Of a DNA stretch of 64,000 nt, positions 8,245-17,508 are shown piece after piece. Source of the DNA: a virus; IMG/VR virus record IMGVR_UViG_3300009702_000017, positions 57,051-121,050 of that record; one strand, given 5' to 3'. The first letter of the stretch is position 1, and each line of letters opens with the position of its first letter. Below the pieces are notes generated by a model that had not been told where the DNA came from, did no database searches, and saw only the letters and a list, made by a program, of their open reading frames with translations. Made by a program: the position numbers and the translations under genes.

Positions 8245-9300
8245 CTATAACGCGATACCTCTCATTATCAGTACCTTCTGATGAATGATAGGTAGTTTTC
8301 TAACGGACTGCGCCAGCACATGCAGTACCTCTGCATTCTCTACAGCGCAGTCTGGTTGCCAATGATCGTCTGCTGCAATTACGTCAAAGAGAGTCGTAGC
8401 AGTACGCTCCTCATCTCCAGACTGGTTAGTCACCAATGTCTCACCACTAATGTAGCTCGCGGCACTAAGTAGATGTTGAATCTCACTTGCGTTCGTTTCC
8501 CCACCGTTCTTTGCACCTTCATTCACTCTAGCGGCCAAGTCCTCGAAATCTACCTCGTTCTTGTCATATCGTGATATGGCCTTGTGAGCACGATAGAGCT
8601 TGCGCTGGTCTGACGAAGAAAAGTGAACGAACGTCTTTGAGTAAGCGTTGATGAAGTTCCCTACCATGCGCCCAATAGCCACACCACGAAAAGCGGTTGT
8701 GTATGGCATCTCGTACTTATCGATGGCCGACAATAGCCCATCAATGGCGATCTGAACGAAATCCATGAAGGTAAGATGACTCTTGGATGTGCGGGACCAA
8801 AAGATACGTGCACGAGAAATGGCGAGTGGAGTGTTCATCTCTACGAGCGCATGACGAATAGCCTCAATCCTTCTTGCAAGCACTGTGATAGGAGACTTGG
8901 GAGCCCATTTCCTTGACTTCAACACCCATCCAATGAACATGTAGTTGACATGGAACTGGTAGAGCGCTTCAGCATCACGCTTCTTGAGCGCTTTGGAAAT
9001 CTCGGCAAAGAAGACGTTGTGACGCTCTCTGAAATATGGCCTAGCTGAAAGAACATTCCTGTTTTCTTCGGTGATGTATGTGACGAATTTACGGTACACG
9101 TTAGGGCCGTATCGATGTCGGATTAGTATGTCGCGCCATTTGTCCTCAAGCCACGTAAGCTCCTCTAGCTGGCTACGCTGGATAGATTCAGCGGACATGT
9201 CGTCTGCATAGTCTTCCTCGCAAGCCTCGATAGCAATCGCTAGAGAACCAGTGAACTTGCGGAAGTGTTCTTGGGAGTCAAATTGCTTATTTGGCGCCAT
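8245..9300 (-). CDS. Sigma-70-like transcription factor lacking region 4.2
   Basis: A 351-residue protein. I use the ATG at 9300, overlapping the helicase stop by 14 bases. Residues about 155-225 match sigma region 2: NTPLAISRARIFWSR, then LTFMDFVQIAIDGLLSAIDKYE, and IGRMVGNFINAYSKT, parallel to the region 2.1-2.4 pattern. Residues 280-310 resemble the acidic linker of region 3.2. The end, SVRKLPIIHQKVLIMRG, matches region 4.1, but the protein stops there, so the -35-binding helix-turn-helix is absent. It should direct host RNA polymerase to phage promoters recognised mainly by a -10-like element, as T4 gp55 does. Functional equivalence is inferred. Confidence 0.75.
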   Translation of the reverse strand: MAPNKQFDSQEHFRKFTGSLAIAIEACEEDYADDMSAESIQRSQLEELTWLEDKWRDILIRHRYGPNVYRKFVTYITEENRNVLSARPYFRERHNVFFAEISKALKKRDAEALYQFHVNYMFIGWVLKSRKWAPKSPITVLARRIEAIRHALVEMNTPLAISRARIFWSRTSKSHLTFMDFVQIAIDGLLSAIDKYEMPYTTAFRGVAIGRMVGNFINAYSKTFVHFSSSDQRKLYRAHKAISRYDKNEVDFEDLAARVNEGAKNGGETNASEIQHLLSAASYISGETLVTNQSGDEERTATTLFDVIAADDHWQPDCAVENAEVLHVLAQSVRKLPIIHQKVLIMRGIAL

Positions 9301-10768
9301 CTCGAATCTCAATGATAGGTGGACAAATACTATTGTAGTACGCTCGGCGCCTATTAGCGTGATCGTGCAATAGCTCAACGTTGGTAATATCAAAGTCAGT
9401 GAAGATGCAATTCTTCTTCCCCGGTACCCTTCTAGTACCTCTACCAATCACCTGTCGAATCTTCACCTCAGACGACTTCCCTTGGAGGTAGATAATGTGA
9501 TCTGCGTTCTTCACATCGGTACCAATACCAATGGCTTTGGTTCCGACTAGGATTGGAAAGCGCCCTTCATTAAAATCCGCTACAAGCTGGTGGTTGTTCG
9601 ACTTCTGGTACTTCTCTGGGAGACTAGAGTATCTATCCTTTTGGACTGCGCCATGAGCAAACCACGCCTCACGCTTTAAATACGGAAGCAGCACCATGAA
9701 CTGAAAAACTTCCTCGACCATAATCAAGACATGACGACCTCGGTCAACCGATTCGTTTGCAATCTGAGCGGCTATCTGGGAAATATCTGTGTTGTTGTAC
9801 AGGTGTACGCGGTTCAATCTGTTTACGTCTTCAGTCTTGTACTTGGAAGGAGAACGTACATTGACCATGCAAAAGCGAATGGGAGACAAATATCCGTCAC
9901 GAATCCCTTGGGCAACGTCCATCTCGTACACAATATCTCCAATAATGGCTTGGAGAAGCTTTTCCTTGCCATCATTGCGAATCTGTGTGCCAGATACAAA
10001 GAACCGATAAGGAGCATCCTTCATGAGGTTGAAGCACACATCTGTAAGTGTCTTTGCCGGTGTCATGTGAGACTCATCAGCACAAAACACCTGAGCACTG
10101 GACAGCCGCTTCCAGTGCTCACTGTTTGGGTCGGTTCTTGATAAGGACTTGTCGATAGCAATCACGAACTGCTTGTCTGATTGCTTCTTTCCATTGCCAT
10201 AGAGCCCAACCCTCTTCTTTCCAAGATGCTTGCTGAATTGTTCGTGTAACTGCAAGGCAATACTCTTGGAAGGAGCCATGATAACTGTCTTCAGACCCAG
10301 ACGCTTCACTAGCAACATCAGAATGAACGACTTTCCCCCTCCAGTCATCAACTCGATAGCGCCATGCTTCGCCTTTAGAAGTGCTTCTACGGCTTCGCTC
10401 TGATATGAACGGGGCTCAAAAGGAGGAGGTGTATCCCAAGGGACTGGGCTTGGCTCTGGATAGTCTACTTCATTCTTGATTTCAGTGAGAAGGATTTGCT
10501 GAATCTGTCTCGCCAGCCCGCTGTATGTCCAATATCCATCGTCATCATGAAAGAGCAAGTCGTTTTTCACCTTCTCCTTAAGCTCTCTAGCTTGCCTAAG
10601 GTACTCGTCTTTACCGTACTTGCGTGTAAACCAACCGCTTCCCTTGAGGAATTTTTGGTACTGATACGAAGCAGACTTGTCAGTGTAGCTGAGGTACCTC
10701 TTCAACAACGTAACTGTCTCTTTGCCACCATCAATCCTAGCGATTGTTGGTTCTGTGATCCTTATCAT
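9287..10768 (-). CDS. Superfamily 2 DNA helicase (UvsW-like)
   Basis: A 493-residue helicase. Motif I is MTGGGKS (141-147), motif II is ADESH (about 230), motif III is SGT, and motif VI is QVIGRGTRR (about 440). FEPRSYQSEAVEALL just upstream of motif I matches the Q-motif/lead-in of UvsW and RecG-like DEAD/H enzymes. The N-terminal 110 residues are a separate domain. In T4, UvsW unwinds R-loops and branched DNA to switch from origin- to recombination-driven replication. It overlaps the upstream kinase gene by 32 bases. Confidence 0.88.
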   Translation of the reverse strand: MIRITEPTIARIDGGKETVTLLKRYLSYTDKSASYQYQKFLKGSGWFTRKYGKDEYLRQARELKEKVKNDLLFHDDDGYWTYSGLARQIQQILLTEIKNEVDYPEPSPVPWDTPPPFEPRSYQSEAVEALLKAKHGAIELMTGGGKSFILMLLVKRLGLKTVIMAPSKSIALQLHEQFSKHLGKKRVGLYGNGKKQSDKQFVIAIDKSLSRTDPNSEHWKRLSSAQVFCADESHMTPAKTLTDVCFNLMKDAPYRFFVSGTQIRNDGKEKLLQAIIGDIVYEMDVAQGIRDGYLSPIRFCMVNVRSPSKYKTEDVNRLNRVHLYNNTDISQIAAQIANESVDRGRHVLIMVEEVFQFMVLLPYLKREAWFAHGAVQKDRYSSLPEKYQKSNNHQLVADFNEGRFPILVGTKAIGIGTDVKNADHIIYLQGKSSEVKIRQVIGRGTRRVPGKKNCIFTDFDITNVELLHDHANRRRAYYNSICPPIIEIRDGAK

Positions 10769-11363
10769 CTAGAATCCTATCTAGCACTTGCTGTGCTCTT
10801 TCATCACTTGTTCCCTCCAGCGCCACAAGCGGGACATCAGGAAGGTACCCCCAAACTAGGTCAGGAAGAAGACCGTCTACTTCAAGTGCTTGTTTGTAAT
10901 CGTGAACTCGATTTGGATCGTATACCTTTTCTTTTGGAAAGAGCGGACAGTAGAAGATTATGTCTGGCTTCCATGTTGGTGTAACTTTCAGAATGAAGTC
11001 GTATACATCCTTCCGTTCATCGGGATTCACATAGAGCATTGCATTGAGTGGACTGCTGTCTGAAATGACGAATGTCTTGTTGATGATCTTAAGGGCATCG
11101 TAAGCGAAGACGTCTTCTCTAGCAGATTGGTTGACGGCAATTTCCTGTTGATCTGTTAGCAATAGGTCTCCATTGAATGGAATAAATTTGGGATGATTTT
11201 CATTCCAAGTCAATCTTCCAATCTTACGTAGTCTTGCAATATGATACCTAGCTTCTTCTGGTACGAACTCAGCAACATGACCATTGTCCTTGAGGTTGGC
11301 AAAGACCTTAGCGGCTACTGTCGTCTTTCCAGATCCAGGCGCTCCTACGAAGTTGATTAGCAT
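10737..11363 (-). CDS. P-loop NTPase/kinase-like protein (NadR/Ttd14-type AAA)
   Basis: A 208-residue protein starting MLINFVGAPGSGKTT, with Walker A at residues 7-14, a YDALKIINKTFVISDSSPLN segment resembling a Walker B/lid region, and IIFYCPLFP further on. The layout resembles small AAA_28 (NadR/Ttd14) kinases often found in phages. The substrate is unknown. It is the first gene of the minus-strand operon, about 20 bases downstream of a CTCGCTGTA motif. Confidence 0.7.
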   Translation of the reverse strand: MLINFVGAPGSGKTTVAAKVFANLKDNGHVAEFVPEEARYHIARLRKIGRLTWNENHPKFIPFNGDLLLTDQQEIAVNQSAREDVFAYDALKIINKTFVISDSSPLNAMLYVNPDERKDVYDFILKVTPTWKPDIIFYCPLFPKEKVYDPNRVHDYKQALEVDGLLPDLVWGYLPDVPLVALEGTSDERAQQVLDRILDDKDHRTNNR

Positions 11364-11380
11364 GTTGACCTTTCTCTCTA

Positions 11381-11391
11381 GTTACAGCGAG
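11381..11391 (-). promoter_or_regulatory. CTCGCTGTA phage promoter-like motif (minus)
   Basis: CTCGCTGTAAC followed by TAGAGAG and the ATG at 11363. Shares CTCGCTGTA and a following TAGAG with sites at 11612 and 35523. Confidence 0.45.
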
Positions 11392-11611
11392 TTTAGCGTT
11401 ATGTTTAGCTTACTGTCACCGAATTTTTCTGGACATGATCTTATTGGTATACAACTTAGTATATTTATTAATATATAGTATTCTAATGATATAGAAATAC
11501 CTGAGGCTCTTCGCAGGGTCCCTAGACCTCCAGAAAACATCAAAACACGAAAACACCACAGGTGACTTCACTGGTCTTACGCAAAACTTCGCTAATGTTC
11601 GCCCCTCTATT

Positions 11612-11620
11612 CTCGCTGTA
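11612..11620 (+). promoter_or_regulatory. CTCGCTGTA phage promoter-like motif (plus)
   Basis: TCTCGCTGTAGTTAGAGTAG lies just upstream of the ATG at 11633. No clear Shine-Dalgarno separates them beyond the weak AGAG, suggesting a very short leader if transcription begins just after the motif. Confidence 0.45.
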
Positions 11621-11632
11621 GTTAGAGTAGAT

Positions 11633-12256
11633 ATGGGAAACCCGAGATCGAAAGGCGGCAGACCGCCAGGAGCAGCCAGGGAAGGGGCTTACGAGCTACT
11701 AGAACTGCTGCTGCACAACAGCGACGACCAAGGCGCTTGCACCCTTACCTTGGAGCAGCTTTCGCACAAGCTCAATAGGTGTAAGCGCACACTCATCCGC
11801 TACATGCACATCCTCAAGGACGAGGGGCATGTTACCGTAAAGCGCTGGAATTACATGGTAGATGGCAAGTTCATAGGCAGATGGAAGGTGTTTCCAAGAG
11901 GTGCCAAGGCGATGTACGACTGGGCTCACTGGGCCGAGGTCCATAAGCAACCCATTGTGCCAAAGAAGACGTTCTCGGCACCCAAGGACAAGCTTCCTCC
12001 CGGCAGACCAAAGGGAGGGTTCAAGCAGAAGAAACTGGAACTCATGCTAATTCTGAAGATGGAATGCGGCCGAAAGGGATACACGAAAATCAGTTCGAAT
12101 GAGTTGACGCAACGAATGAAGCGATCGAAGTCAAGTGTGAGCAAGTATCTTCAGTGCCTACGCAATGAGGGGGTTGTCTCAGCAGTGTACAACCGATACA
12201 ACAATCGAGACTGGAGCGGTGTGTACACGGAACGAATCATCTATTGGCATAGGTAA
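11633..12256 (+). CDS. DNA-binding regulator with two AT-hook/winged-helix repeats
   Basis: A 207-residue protein built of two similar halves. Each begins with an AT-hook-like basic motif (GGRPPG near residue 9; PPGRPKGG near 121) followed by a winged-helix HTH: TLTLEQLSHKLNRCKRTL with an LKDEGHVTV wing in the first, and KISSNELTQRMKRSKSSV with LRNEGVVSAV in the second. The double layout suggests binding to two half-sites or bridging. It is the first gene of the plus operon, opposite the sigma-operon, and is a good candidate for controlling the early/middle switch. Role inferred. Confidence 0.75.
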   Translation: MGNPRSKGGRPPGAAREGAYELLELLLHNSDDQGACTLTLEQLSHKLNRCKRTLIRYMHILKDEGHVTVKRWNYMVDGKFIGRWKVFPRGAKAMYDWAHWAEVHKQPIVPKKTFSAPKDKLPPGRPKGGFKQKKLELMLILKMECGRKGYTKISSNELTQRMKRSKSSVSKYLQCLRNEGVVSAVYNRYNNRDWSGVYTERIIYWHR

Positions 12257-12259
12257 GAT

Positions 12260-14104
12260 ATGGCAGAATCATACGGCAAGGTGAAGTCAGTAGCTAAGAA
12301 CGTAACCGTCAAGGGACCCGACCTTGACTCGAAGGTACTTTCGACGATGAAGCGAACCGCTGACATCGTGGGTGCTACCTTGGGACCGGGTGGTAATCCT
12401 GTGCTCGTTGAGCGTCAGGAATACGGCCTTCCGTCCTACGTGACGAAGGACGGGGTGACTGTATTCCAGTCGCTTGGTTTCCTGGACCCTACGGAACACG
12501 CCATCATGGAGACGGCAAGGGACGCTAGCGTGCGTACCAACTCGGAGGCAGGTGACGGGACTACAACCGCTACTGTGTTGTCTGAGGCGATTGTTCGTCT
12601 CATGAACGAGTATACCAAGAAGCACCCTCGCGTCAGTCCACAGTTTGTCGTGCGGGAGCTAGAGCGGTGTTTTCGTGAGGACATTGATCCGACCATCAAG
12701 AGCCTGAGCTGTACTGCTTCTCGCGATAACGAAGAAGGTATCGGTTTCTTGCGTTCCGTTGCTCGAATCAGCACAAACGGAGACTCCCCTCTAGCGGATG
12801 CGGTGATCGATTGCTTCGAGATTTCTGGCGATCAAGGGAATGTGACCATTACCGAGACAAGCGGTCCATCGAGCTACGAAGTAGAGCATGTTGACGGCTA
12901 TAGTATCGGAACAGGATACGAGGAATCTTGCGGAAAGTGGTATGGAAAGTTCATTAACGATCCTGCAACACAGAGGTGCGTACTGGAGAAGCCGGTTGTG
13001 GTGCTCTATCACGGGCAGATCAACGATATTGGTACTGTCAGGCTGCTCATGGAAGCAGTTGGTGATGCGTGGCAGACTAGTCGTGGAGGCGAGGAAGGCG
13101 AGTTCAATGGTAACGTAATCCTGATGGCTACCGGATTTTCTGATGTGGTCTTGGGTATTTTTGCTACAAATTTCAACATCCCAAGCATGTTGAGTGTCTT
13201 TCCGTTGGTTGTTCCAAAGAGCCCAATGCTAGGCGGTCAATATGAGCTTCTTGCTGACATTTCCGCGCTTACTGGCGCGAGGATCTTCGATCCCATCAAT
13301 GACCACCCCGATAGCTTGCCTTACTTAGAGGCACAACGTCAAGGGCAACTGAAGGATCTGTTGCATGAATACCTTGGGCCTGGAATCGATAGGTTTGAGG
13401 CAGGTAGGTATCGTTCCAACGTACTTGGGATGGCTAATGAGGATGACGTTCTTGTCCGCATTGACGAGCTACAGGCTCAGATCGAGAACGCTGCGTCACG
13501 CCTTGACAAGATGCTGCTAGAAGAGCGTATGGCAAAGCTGTCGGGTGGAATCGCAAAGCTAGTAGTACGTGGTCCTAGCAACGGCGAACTCAAGGAAAAG
13601 CGCGATCGTGCAGAGGATGCTGTGTGCGCTGTTCGTGGAGCCATCTCTGATGGATTCCTACCGGGTGGTGGATGGACTCTTCTCTATCTGGCAGAGATGT
13701 TGGACAAGCGCGGTAGCGACATCCTCTCGGAAGTGCTCGTTCCGGCTCTCCGTTCCCCTGTAGAGCGATTGTACTCCAACGCCGGTCTCATTACCGAGGA
13801 AGATCGCGAAGAGGTGCTGAAGCCCATCCTGACGGCCATCAGGAACAACGCCAAGAAGCACAAGTATCTTGTGTACGACGTACTTGAGGGAAAGCACGTA
13901 GACGCTTACGAAAGTGGTCTGCTGGATAGTACCCCCGCTGTACTGGAGGCAATCCGTAACAGTCTATCGATTGCCTCTCTTCTCGGATGTCTGGGTGGTA
14001 CGATTGTGTACGCTCGCGATCTTGAGCTTGAAAGGCAAGAAGCCCTGGATAACAGCGAATGGCTTCGCAATGCTGGCGTAAATCCCGCAAACGAAAGACC
14101 CTAA
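12260..14104 (+). CDS. GroEL-like (group I) chaperonin
   Basis: A 614-residue phage chaperonin, longer than the usual 545 or so. Nucleotide-site motifs are present: TLGPGG, TKDGVTV, GDGTTTATVL, and the hydrolytic aspartate in the EDAVCAVRGAI segment, followed by FLPGGGWTLLY (cf. VVAGGG in GroEL). The Gly-Gly-Met C-terminal tail is absent; the end is a charged ...NAGVNPANERP. It starts three bases after the upstream stop. By analogy with Pseudomonas phage EL and related phage chaperonins it should fold virion or replication proteins; no co-chaperonin gene is visible here. Confidence 0.93.
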   Translation: MAESYGKVKSVAKNVTVKGPDLDSKVLSTMKRTADIVGATLGPGGNPVLVERQEYGLPSYVTKDGVTVFQSLGFLDPTEHAIMETARDASVRTNSEAGDGTTTATVLSEAIVRLMNEYTKKHPRVSPQFVVRELERCFREDIDPTIKSLSCTASRDNEEGIGFLRSVARISTNGDSPLADAVIDCFEISGDQGNVTITETSGPSSYEVEHVDGYSIGTGYEESCGKWYGKFINDPATQRCVLEKPVVVLYHGQINDIGTVRLLMEAVGDAWQTSRGGEEGEFNGNVILMATGFSDVVLGIFATNFNIPSMLSVFPLVVPKSPMLGGQYELLADISALTGARIFDPINDHPDSLPYLEAQRQGQLKDLLHEYLGPGIDRFEAGRYRSNVLGMANEDDVLVRIDELQAQIENAASRLDKMLLEERMAKLSGGIAKLVVRGPSNGELKEKRDRAEDAVCAVRGAISDGFLPGGGWTLLYLAEMLDKRGSDILSEVLVPALRSPVERLYSNAGLITEEDREEVLKPILTAIRNNAKKHKYLVYDVLEGKHVDAYESGLLDSTPAVLEAIRNSLSIASLLGCLGGTIVYARDLELERQEALDNSEWLRNAGVNPANERP

Positions 14105-14355
14105 TGCCTCTATACAAGTACAAGTGCCCAACGTGTGGCCTTCAGGCTCGCAGAATCCTGCTTGCTAGGCAGAAGGACGAACCGCAGACTTGCGTGTGTG
14201 GAGAACGACTTGAACGTGATCCTTCTCCACCGTCTAGTCATGTAAGAGAAGTAGTCGATAACGGCATGATGCCAAGGGCAGTTGATCGGTTCTCAAAGGC
14301 AGAGGAACTATACAAGAACCGAGCAAAGGAACTCGAGCAGAAGATGAAGGAGTAG
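14104..14355 (+). CDS. Small zinc-ribbon protein (FmdB-like)
   Basis: An 83-residue protein starting at the ATG that overlaps the chaperonin stop (TAATG). MPLYKYKCPTCG with CVCGE about 20 residues later gives a CxxC...CxC zinc ribbon as in the FmdB regulator family. The rest is charged and helical, ending AKELEQKMKE. A possible protein or nucleic-acid adaptor; function unknown. Confidence 0.65.
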   Translation: MPLYKYKCPTCGLQARRILLARQKDEPQTCVCGERLERDPSPPSSHVREVVDNGMMPRAVDRFSKAEELYKNRAKELEQKMKE

Positions 14356-14357
14356 AC

Positions 14358-14994
14358 ATGAAAGAAGCAAAGAGTATTGTATACGATTTAGCCAAGGAGC
14401 TTAATAGGCTAATGGGGATCAGGCTCCGTATTCAAATCTGCTAAAACTACTCGAAGAGCTAGAGGGGCCCAGCAAGACATTTGAATATGATCCGTCAAAG
14501 GATCCATTTCGTGGTGGATTGTTCTTGGTTGACAATGACTTCTCAACTGCGACCAAGAGCATTAATCACCTCATTGATAGAGCGAGACTGCTCGAACTAT
14601 CTGTGCCCTACGATACAAACACTTACCGCAGTCCCTTGTTTCGTGTAGGCGATGTCTTGAAGCCGATGGGTTATTGTATGCCGGGCTTCTTGATGTTGAC
14701 TTCACAATTCTTAGCTCTCCGTATAGCGGCATCCTGAAGGACAAGATGGTTTGGGTCTACGAAGTTGTGCTTCGGGTATGCAAATGTGGTGTCAGGGGAG
14801 AAGAAAAAGAGGGTATGGCAAAGGAAGAGTACGCGAGGCTATACCTTCCTAACCTTCATGAGTATTGTGAACTGAAGTGCAGGCCAAGGCCGATCCGTTT
14901 TGTACGGAAGGGAAAGACGATGAGTGACGTAGAGGATAGAATCAAAGATCCGTTTGAGGGCGCAACCTTGCAGGTGAGAAAGATCGAACGGTAA
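14358..14994 (+). pseudogene. Hypothetical gene split by two frame changes
   Basis: The ATG at 14358 opens a 28-codon frame, but coherent protein continues in other frames. At GGGG 14414-14417 a missing G would join LNRLMG to DQAPYSNLLKLLEELEG. At GGG 14668-14670 another missing G would join FRVGDVLKPMG to LLYAGLLDVDFTILS and then run to the stop at 14994. The restored protein is about 212 residues, mixed alpha/beta, with a CKCG motif near two thirds. Both breaks are at homopolymers, so sequencing error or real decay are both possible. Family not recognised. Confidence 0.5.
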
Positions 14995-14997
14995 GCG

Positions 14998-15346
14998 ATG
15001 GGGCGTACTTCCGTTAGTAAATCCAGAAGCGATCCGTGGACTTAAGGATGCCCACTGGGATTATACCAAGGATCCATATGGTCCAGGCACGGTGGCTTAT
15101 GCTAATGGGTGGAACGCTGATGAGATCCGAGAGCACAAGCACCCCTTCGTGATGTACGATGAAGACCAGATGAATGCGAATGCATTGAGCGGCAATTGGG
15201 GTGAAGGGGTAGATAGTATCTACGTACTTCGCAACAGTGCATATCGCAACAGGCATTGTCCAGAGGGGATTGTTCCCAATGAGGAAGACATTCCTCATAG
15301 TGATCGTAACCTTTGGGCTACTCTCATGGTGTCGTTCAATTTCTAA
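14998..15346 (+). pseudogene. Hypothetical gene, probably frameshifted near its start
   Basis: ATG at 14998 runs only 15 codons, but deleting one G from GGGG 15000-15003 gives MGVLPLVNPEAIRGLKDAHWDY... open to the stop at 15346, about 115 residues. The protein is hydrophilic with YTKDPYGPG and HKHPFVMYDED segments; no known domain. Without the correction the frame could start only at internal codons such as 15092. Confidence 0.45.
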
Positions 15347-15352
15347 CCTTTT

Positions 15353-15363
15353 CTCGCTGTATA
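15353..15363 (+). promoter_or_regulatory. CTCGCTGTATA phage promoter-like motif
   Basis: TTCTCGCTGTATACTTGG ends only a few bases before the ATG of the SbcC-like gene (15370), with no Shine-Dalgarno between, so the message may be nearly leaderless. Confidence 0.5.
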
Positions 15364-15369
15364 CTTGGT

Positions 15370-17508
15370 ATGGAGCCAATCAGACTACGATACGTTCGAA
15401 TGAAGGGCTTCCGCTCGTTTGTGGATGAGCAGGTTACGGAGCTTCCTCAGACCGGGAACATCCTACTTCTAGGAGATTCTGGTGCAGGCAAGTCAACTCT
15501 CTTGCTTGCTATATCGTATGCCTTTGATTACTGTCCATTCCCCGCTTCTGCTCAGCAATCGTGGGGAAACTCCGATAAGATGGAGGTAGAGGTAGGGTTC
15601 ACTTGTGACGAGGGCGACGGTGTAGTTACGAGAGGAGCCAAGCACGTACTGAAGATTGGGGGGGTCGTCCATACAGGTGCAGAGGACGTTAAGAATCAGC
15701 TGCAACGTATCCTAGGGCTTGACAAAGACCTTCGAGCGGCCCTCACCTACCGACCCCAGGATACACAGGGCATCTTGCTACCAAAGTCGAACTCACAGGT
15801 ACAAGACTTCTTCACACACGTACTTGACCTTGAGAATGTCGTAGAAGGTATCTATGAGGCAACTAAGCGTGCTAATGACTTTGGGGAAGTAGAAAGGCTT
15901 GCGACAGAAAGCCTACTTTTGTCGGAGAATTACCTAAAGGTTGTCGAAAGCACCAAGGTAGTTCCCCTTGAGACGTTCAATCCAGAGCATATCGATGAGC
16001 AGATCAACGATAAGGTCAAGGAGATTGGGTTTACCAGAAATCGTATTGACGAGCTTTCTTCGCTCAAGGATCAACTGAACAGTGAAAAAGCGGAGATCGT
16101 CGCGCGTGTGACTGAACAATATGCATCAAAGATCGATGCTGTGAATTCGGGCCTTCCTTCTGACGACGAAGACTATGTACGTGACGAGGGGGGACTTGAC
16201 AAGCTATCTGTGTACCACATCACCATTGGCAACAAAATCCGTGAACTAGAAGAAGAAGATCGCCAAAGGCGAGAAGAGCATGATGCTGGTTTACAGAAGC
16301 TTGTGGATAAAAAGAGCGATTGCCTTAGGAGTGCCGACAAAGAGTCGCACCTCTTGGAGGAAGAAAACAGAGTCAGGTCTGAGATTGAAAATCTGCGTAA
16401 TCAAAAGTGCCCGACTTGCCATAGGGTATGGGAGATCGCAGAAGAACACCTAATGGCCCATGAAAACAGATTACAGGAAATCGGAAGGGATCTAGCTCAG
16501 GTTCTTTCAGATAAGGCTCACGCCAACGACCTTGAAAAGGAGATTAGCGAGTACCCAGACTTCATCCCTAATGAGAATATTCAGCGCTTTTCTGAAACTC
16601 GGAAGAAGGTCGAGGCTAAGATCATTGAAGAGAAGAGTCGATTGGATAACGAGGAACGGAATTTCAAAGCACAGAAGGAAGCCAGGAAGAATACCATTCT
16701 ACTCGCAGTCAAGGAGCTTGAAGAACAAAGGGACAGGCAACTCAAACACGAAATCGAGGAGCAAGGGATTGACCACCAACTAGAGACCGTAGAAGCTATG
16801 GCCGAGAAACAAAACAGTCTCGTCCATGAGTTGGAGAAGCAGGTAGCAGAGCTAAAGGGCGAAAAGAATGTGGTAGTAGCGAAGATGGAGGCAAACAAGC
16901 GTGAACACGAGGCTTCAACGAAGCTGCTCATGGAAGCGCAGAGCGCTATATCTGACTACCGCAATCGGTATTCGACAGCCCTAGCAAAAAAGAACAAGGA
17001 GCTTGACTTCATTGCCTTGTCCAAGGGGTTCATGACCAATATCCTCAACGAGGTCCTGTCGTCCATCAGCGACGAAACGAATCGTATCCTTGCGGCTGTC
17101 CCCAATACGGCACACGTCACCTTCCACTACGAAACGGAACGGGAGACAAAGAAAGGAAGTACGAAACTTGGCATTGTTCCAATGGTCGAGGTATCTGGAC
17201 ACGACGCCTCTAACATTCGTTCTGGGCTCTCTGGAGGGATGATGTCTGTAGTCAGTCTAGCAGTAGACCTAGCGATGCGAAAGGTTGTCGGAGAGCGTAC
17301 TGGAAGAAACCTTGGATGGTTGATGCTTGACGAATGTTTCAACGGCCTTGGTCCCAACGAGATGCAATCAGCACTAGAGATTATCTCCGAGTACGCATCC
17401 GATTGCCTTGTGTTGGTCGTACAACACGCTTCCGAATTCCAGGAAGCGTTTACCGACCGATTCTATGTAGTGAACGAAAACGGAAAGAGTAGGATTACGC
17501 ATGATTGA
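15370..17508 (+). CDS. SbcC/Rad50/gp46-like recombination ATPase
   Basis: A 712-residue SMC-type ATPase. The N-terminus has FRSF and Walker A GDSGAGKST. Two long coiled-coil arms flank a zinc hook CPTC near residue 348. The C-terminal half-domain has signature SGLSGGMMS and Walker B LGWLMLDECFNGLG. It should pair with the nuclease at 6937-7944 to resect DNA ends, as T4 gp46/gp47 do, although the two genes lie in divergent operons here. The start is set by the motif just upstream. Confidence 0.9.
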   Translation: MEPIRLRYVRMKGFRSFVDEQVTELPQTGNILLLGDSGAGKSTLLLAISYAFDYCPFPASAQQSWGNSDKMEVEVGFTCDEGDGVVTRGAKHVLKIGGVVHTGAEDVKNQLQRILGLDKDLRAALTYRPQDTQGILLPKSNSQVQDFFTHVLDLENVVEGIYEATKRANDFGEVERLATESLLLSENYLKVVESTKVVPLETFNPEHIDEQINDKVKEIGFTRNRIDELSSLKDQLNSEKAEIVARVTEQYASKIDAVNSGLPSDDEDYVRDEGGLDKLSVYHITIGNKIRELEEEDRQRREEHDAGLQKLVDKKSDCLRSADKESHLLEEENRVRSEIENLRNQKCPTCHRVWEIAEEHLMAHENRLQEIGRDLAQVLSDKAHANDLEKEISEYPDFIPNENIQRFSETRKKVEAKIIEEKSRLDNEERNFKAQKEARKNTILLAVKELEEQRDRQLKHEIEEQGIDHQLETVEAMAEKQNSLVHELEKQVAELKGEKNVVVAKMEANKREHEASTKLLMEAQSAISDYRNRYSTALAKKNKELDFIALSKGFMTNILNEVLSSISDETNRILAAVPNTAHVTFHYETERETKKGSTKLGIVPMVEVSGHDASNIRSGLSGGMMSVVSLAVDLAMRKVVGERTGRNLGWLMLDECFNGLGPNEMQSALEIISEYASDCLVLVVQHASEFQEAFTDRFYVVNENGKSRITHD

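Larger units (their letters stand above)
11364..11632. promoter_or_regulatory. Divergent control region
   Basis: These 269 bases separate the minus-strand operon from the plus-strand operon and contain no gene. Each end carries the CTCGCTGTA motif pointing outward (11383-11391 minus, 11612-11620 plus). Between them is an AT-rich tract (about 11430-11500), ATATTTATTAATATATAG at its core, that could be an unwinding element or host-type promoter. I see no iterons. Confidence 0.6.
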
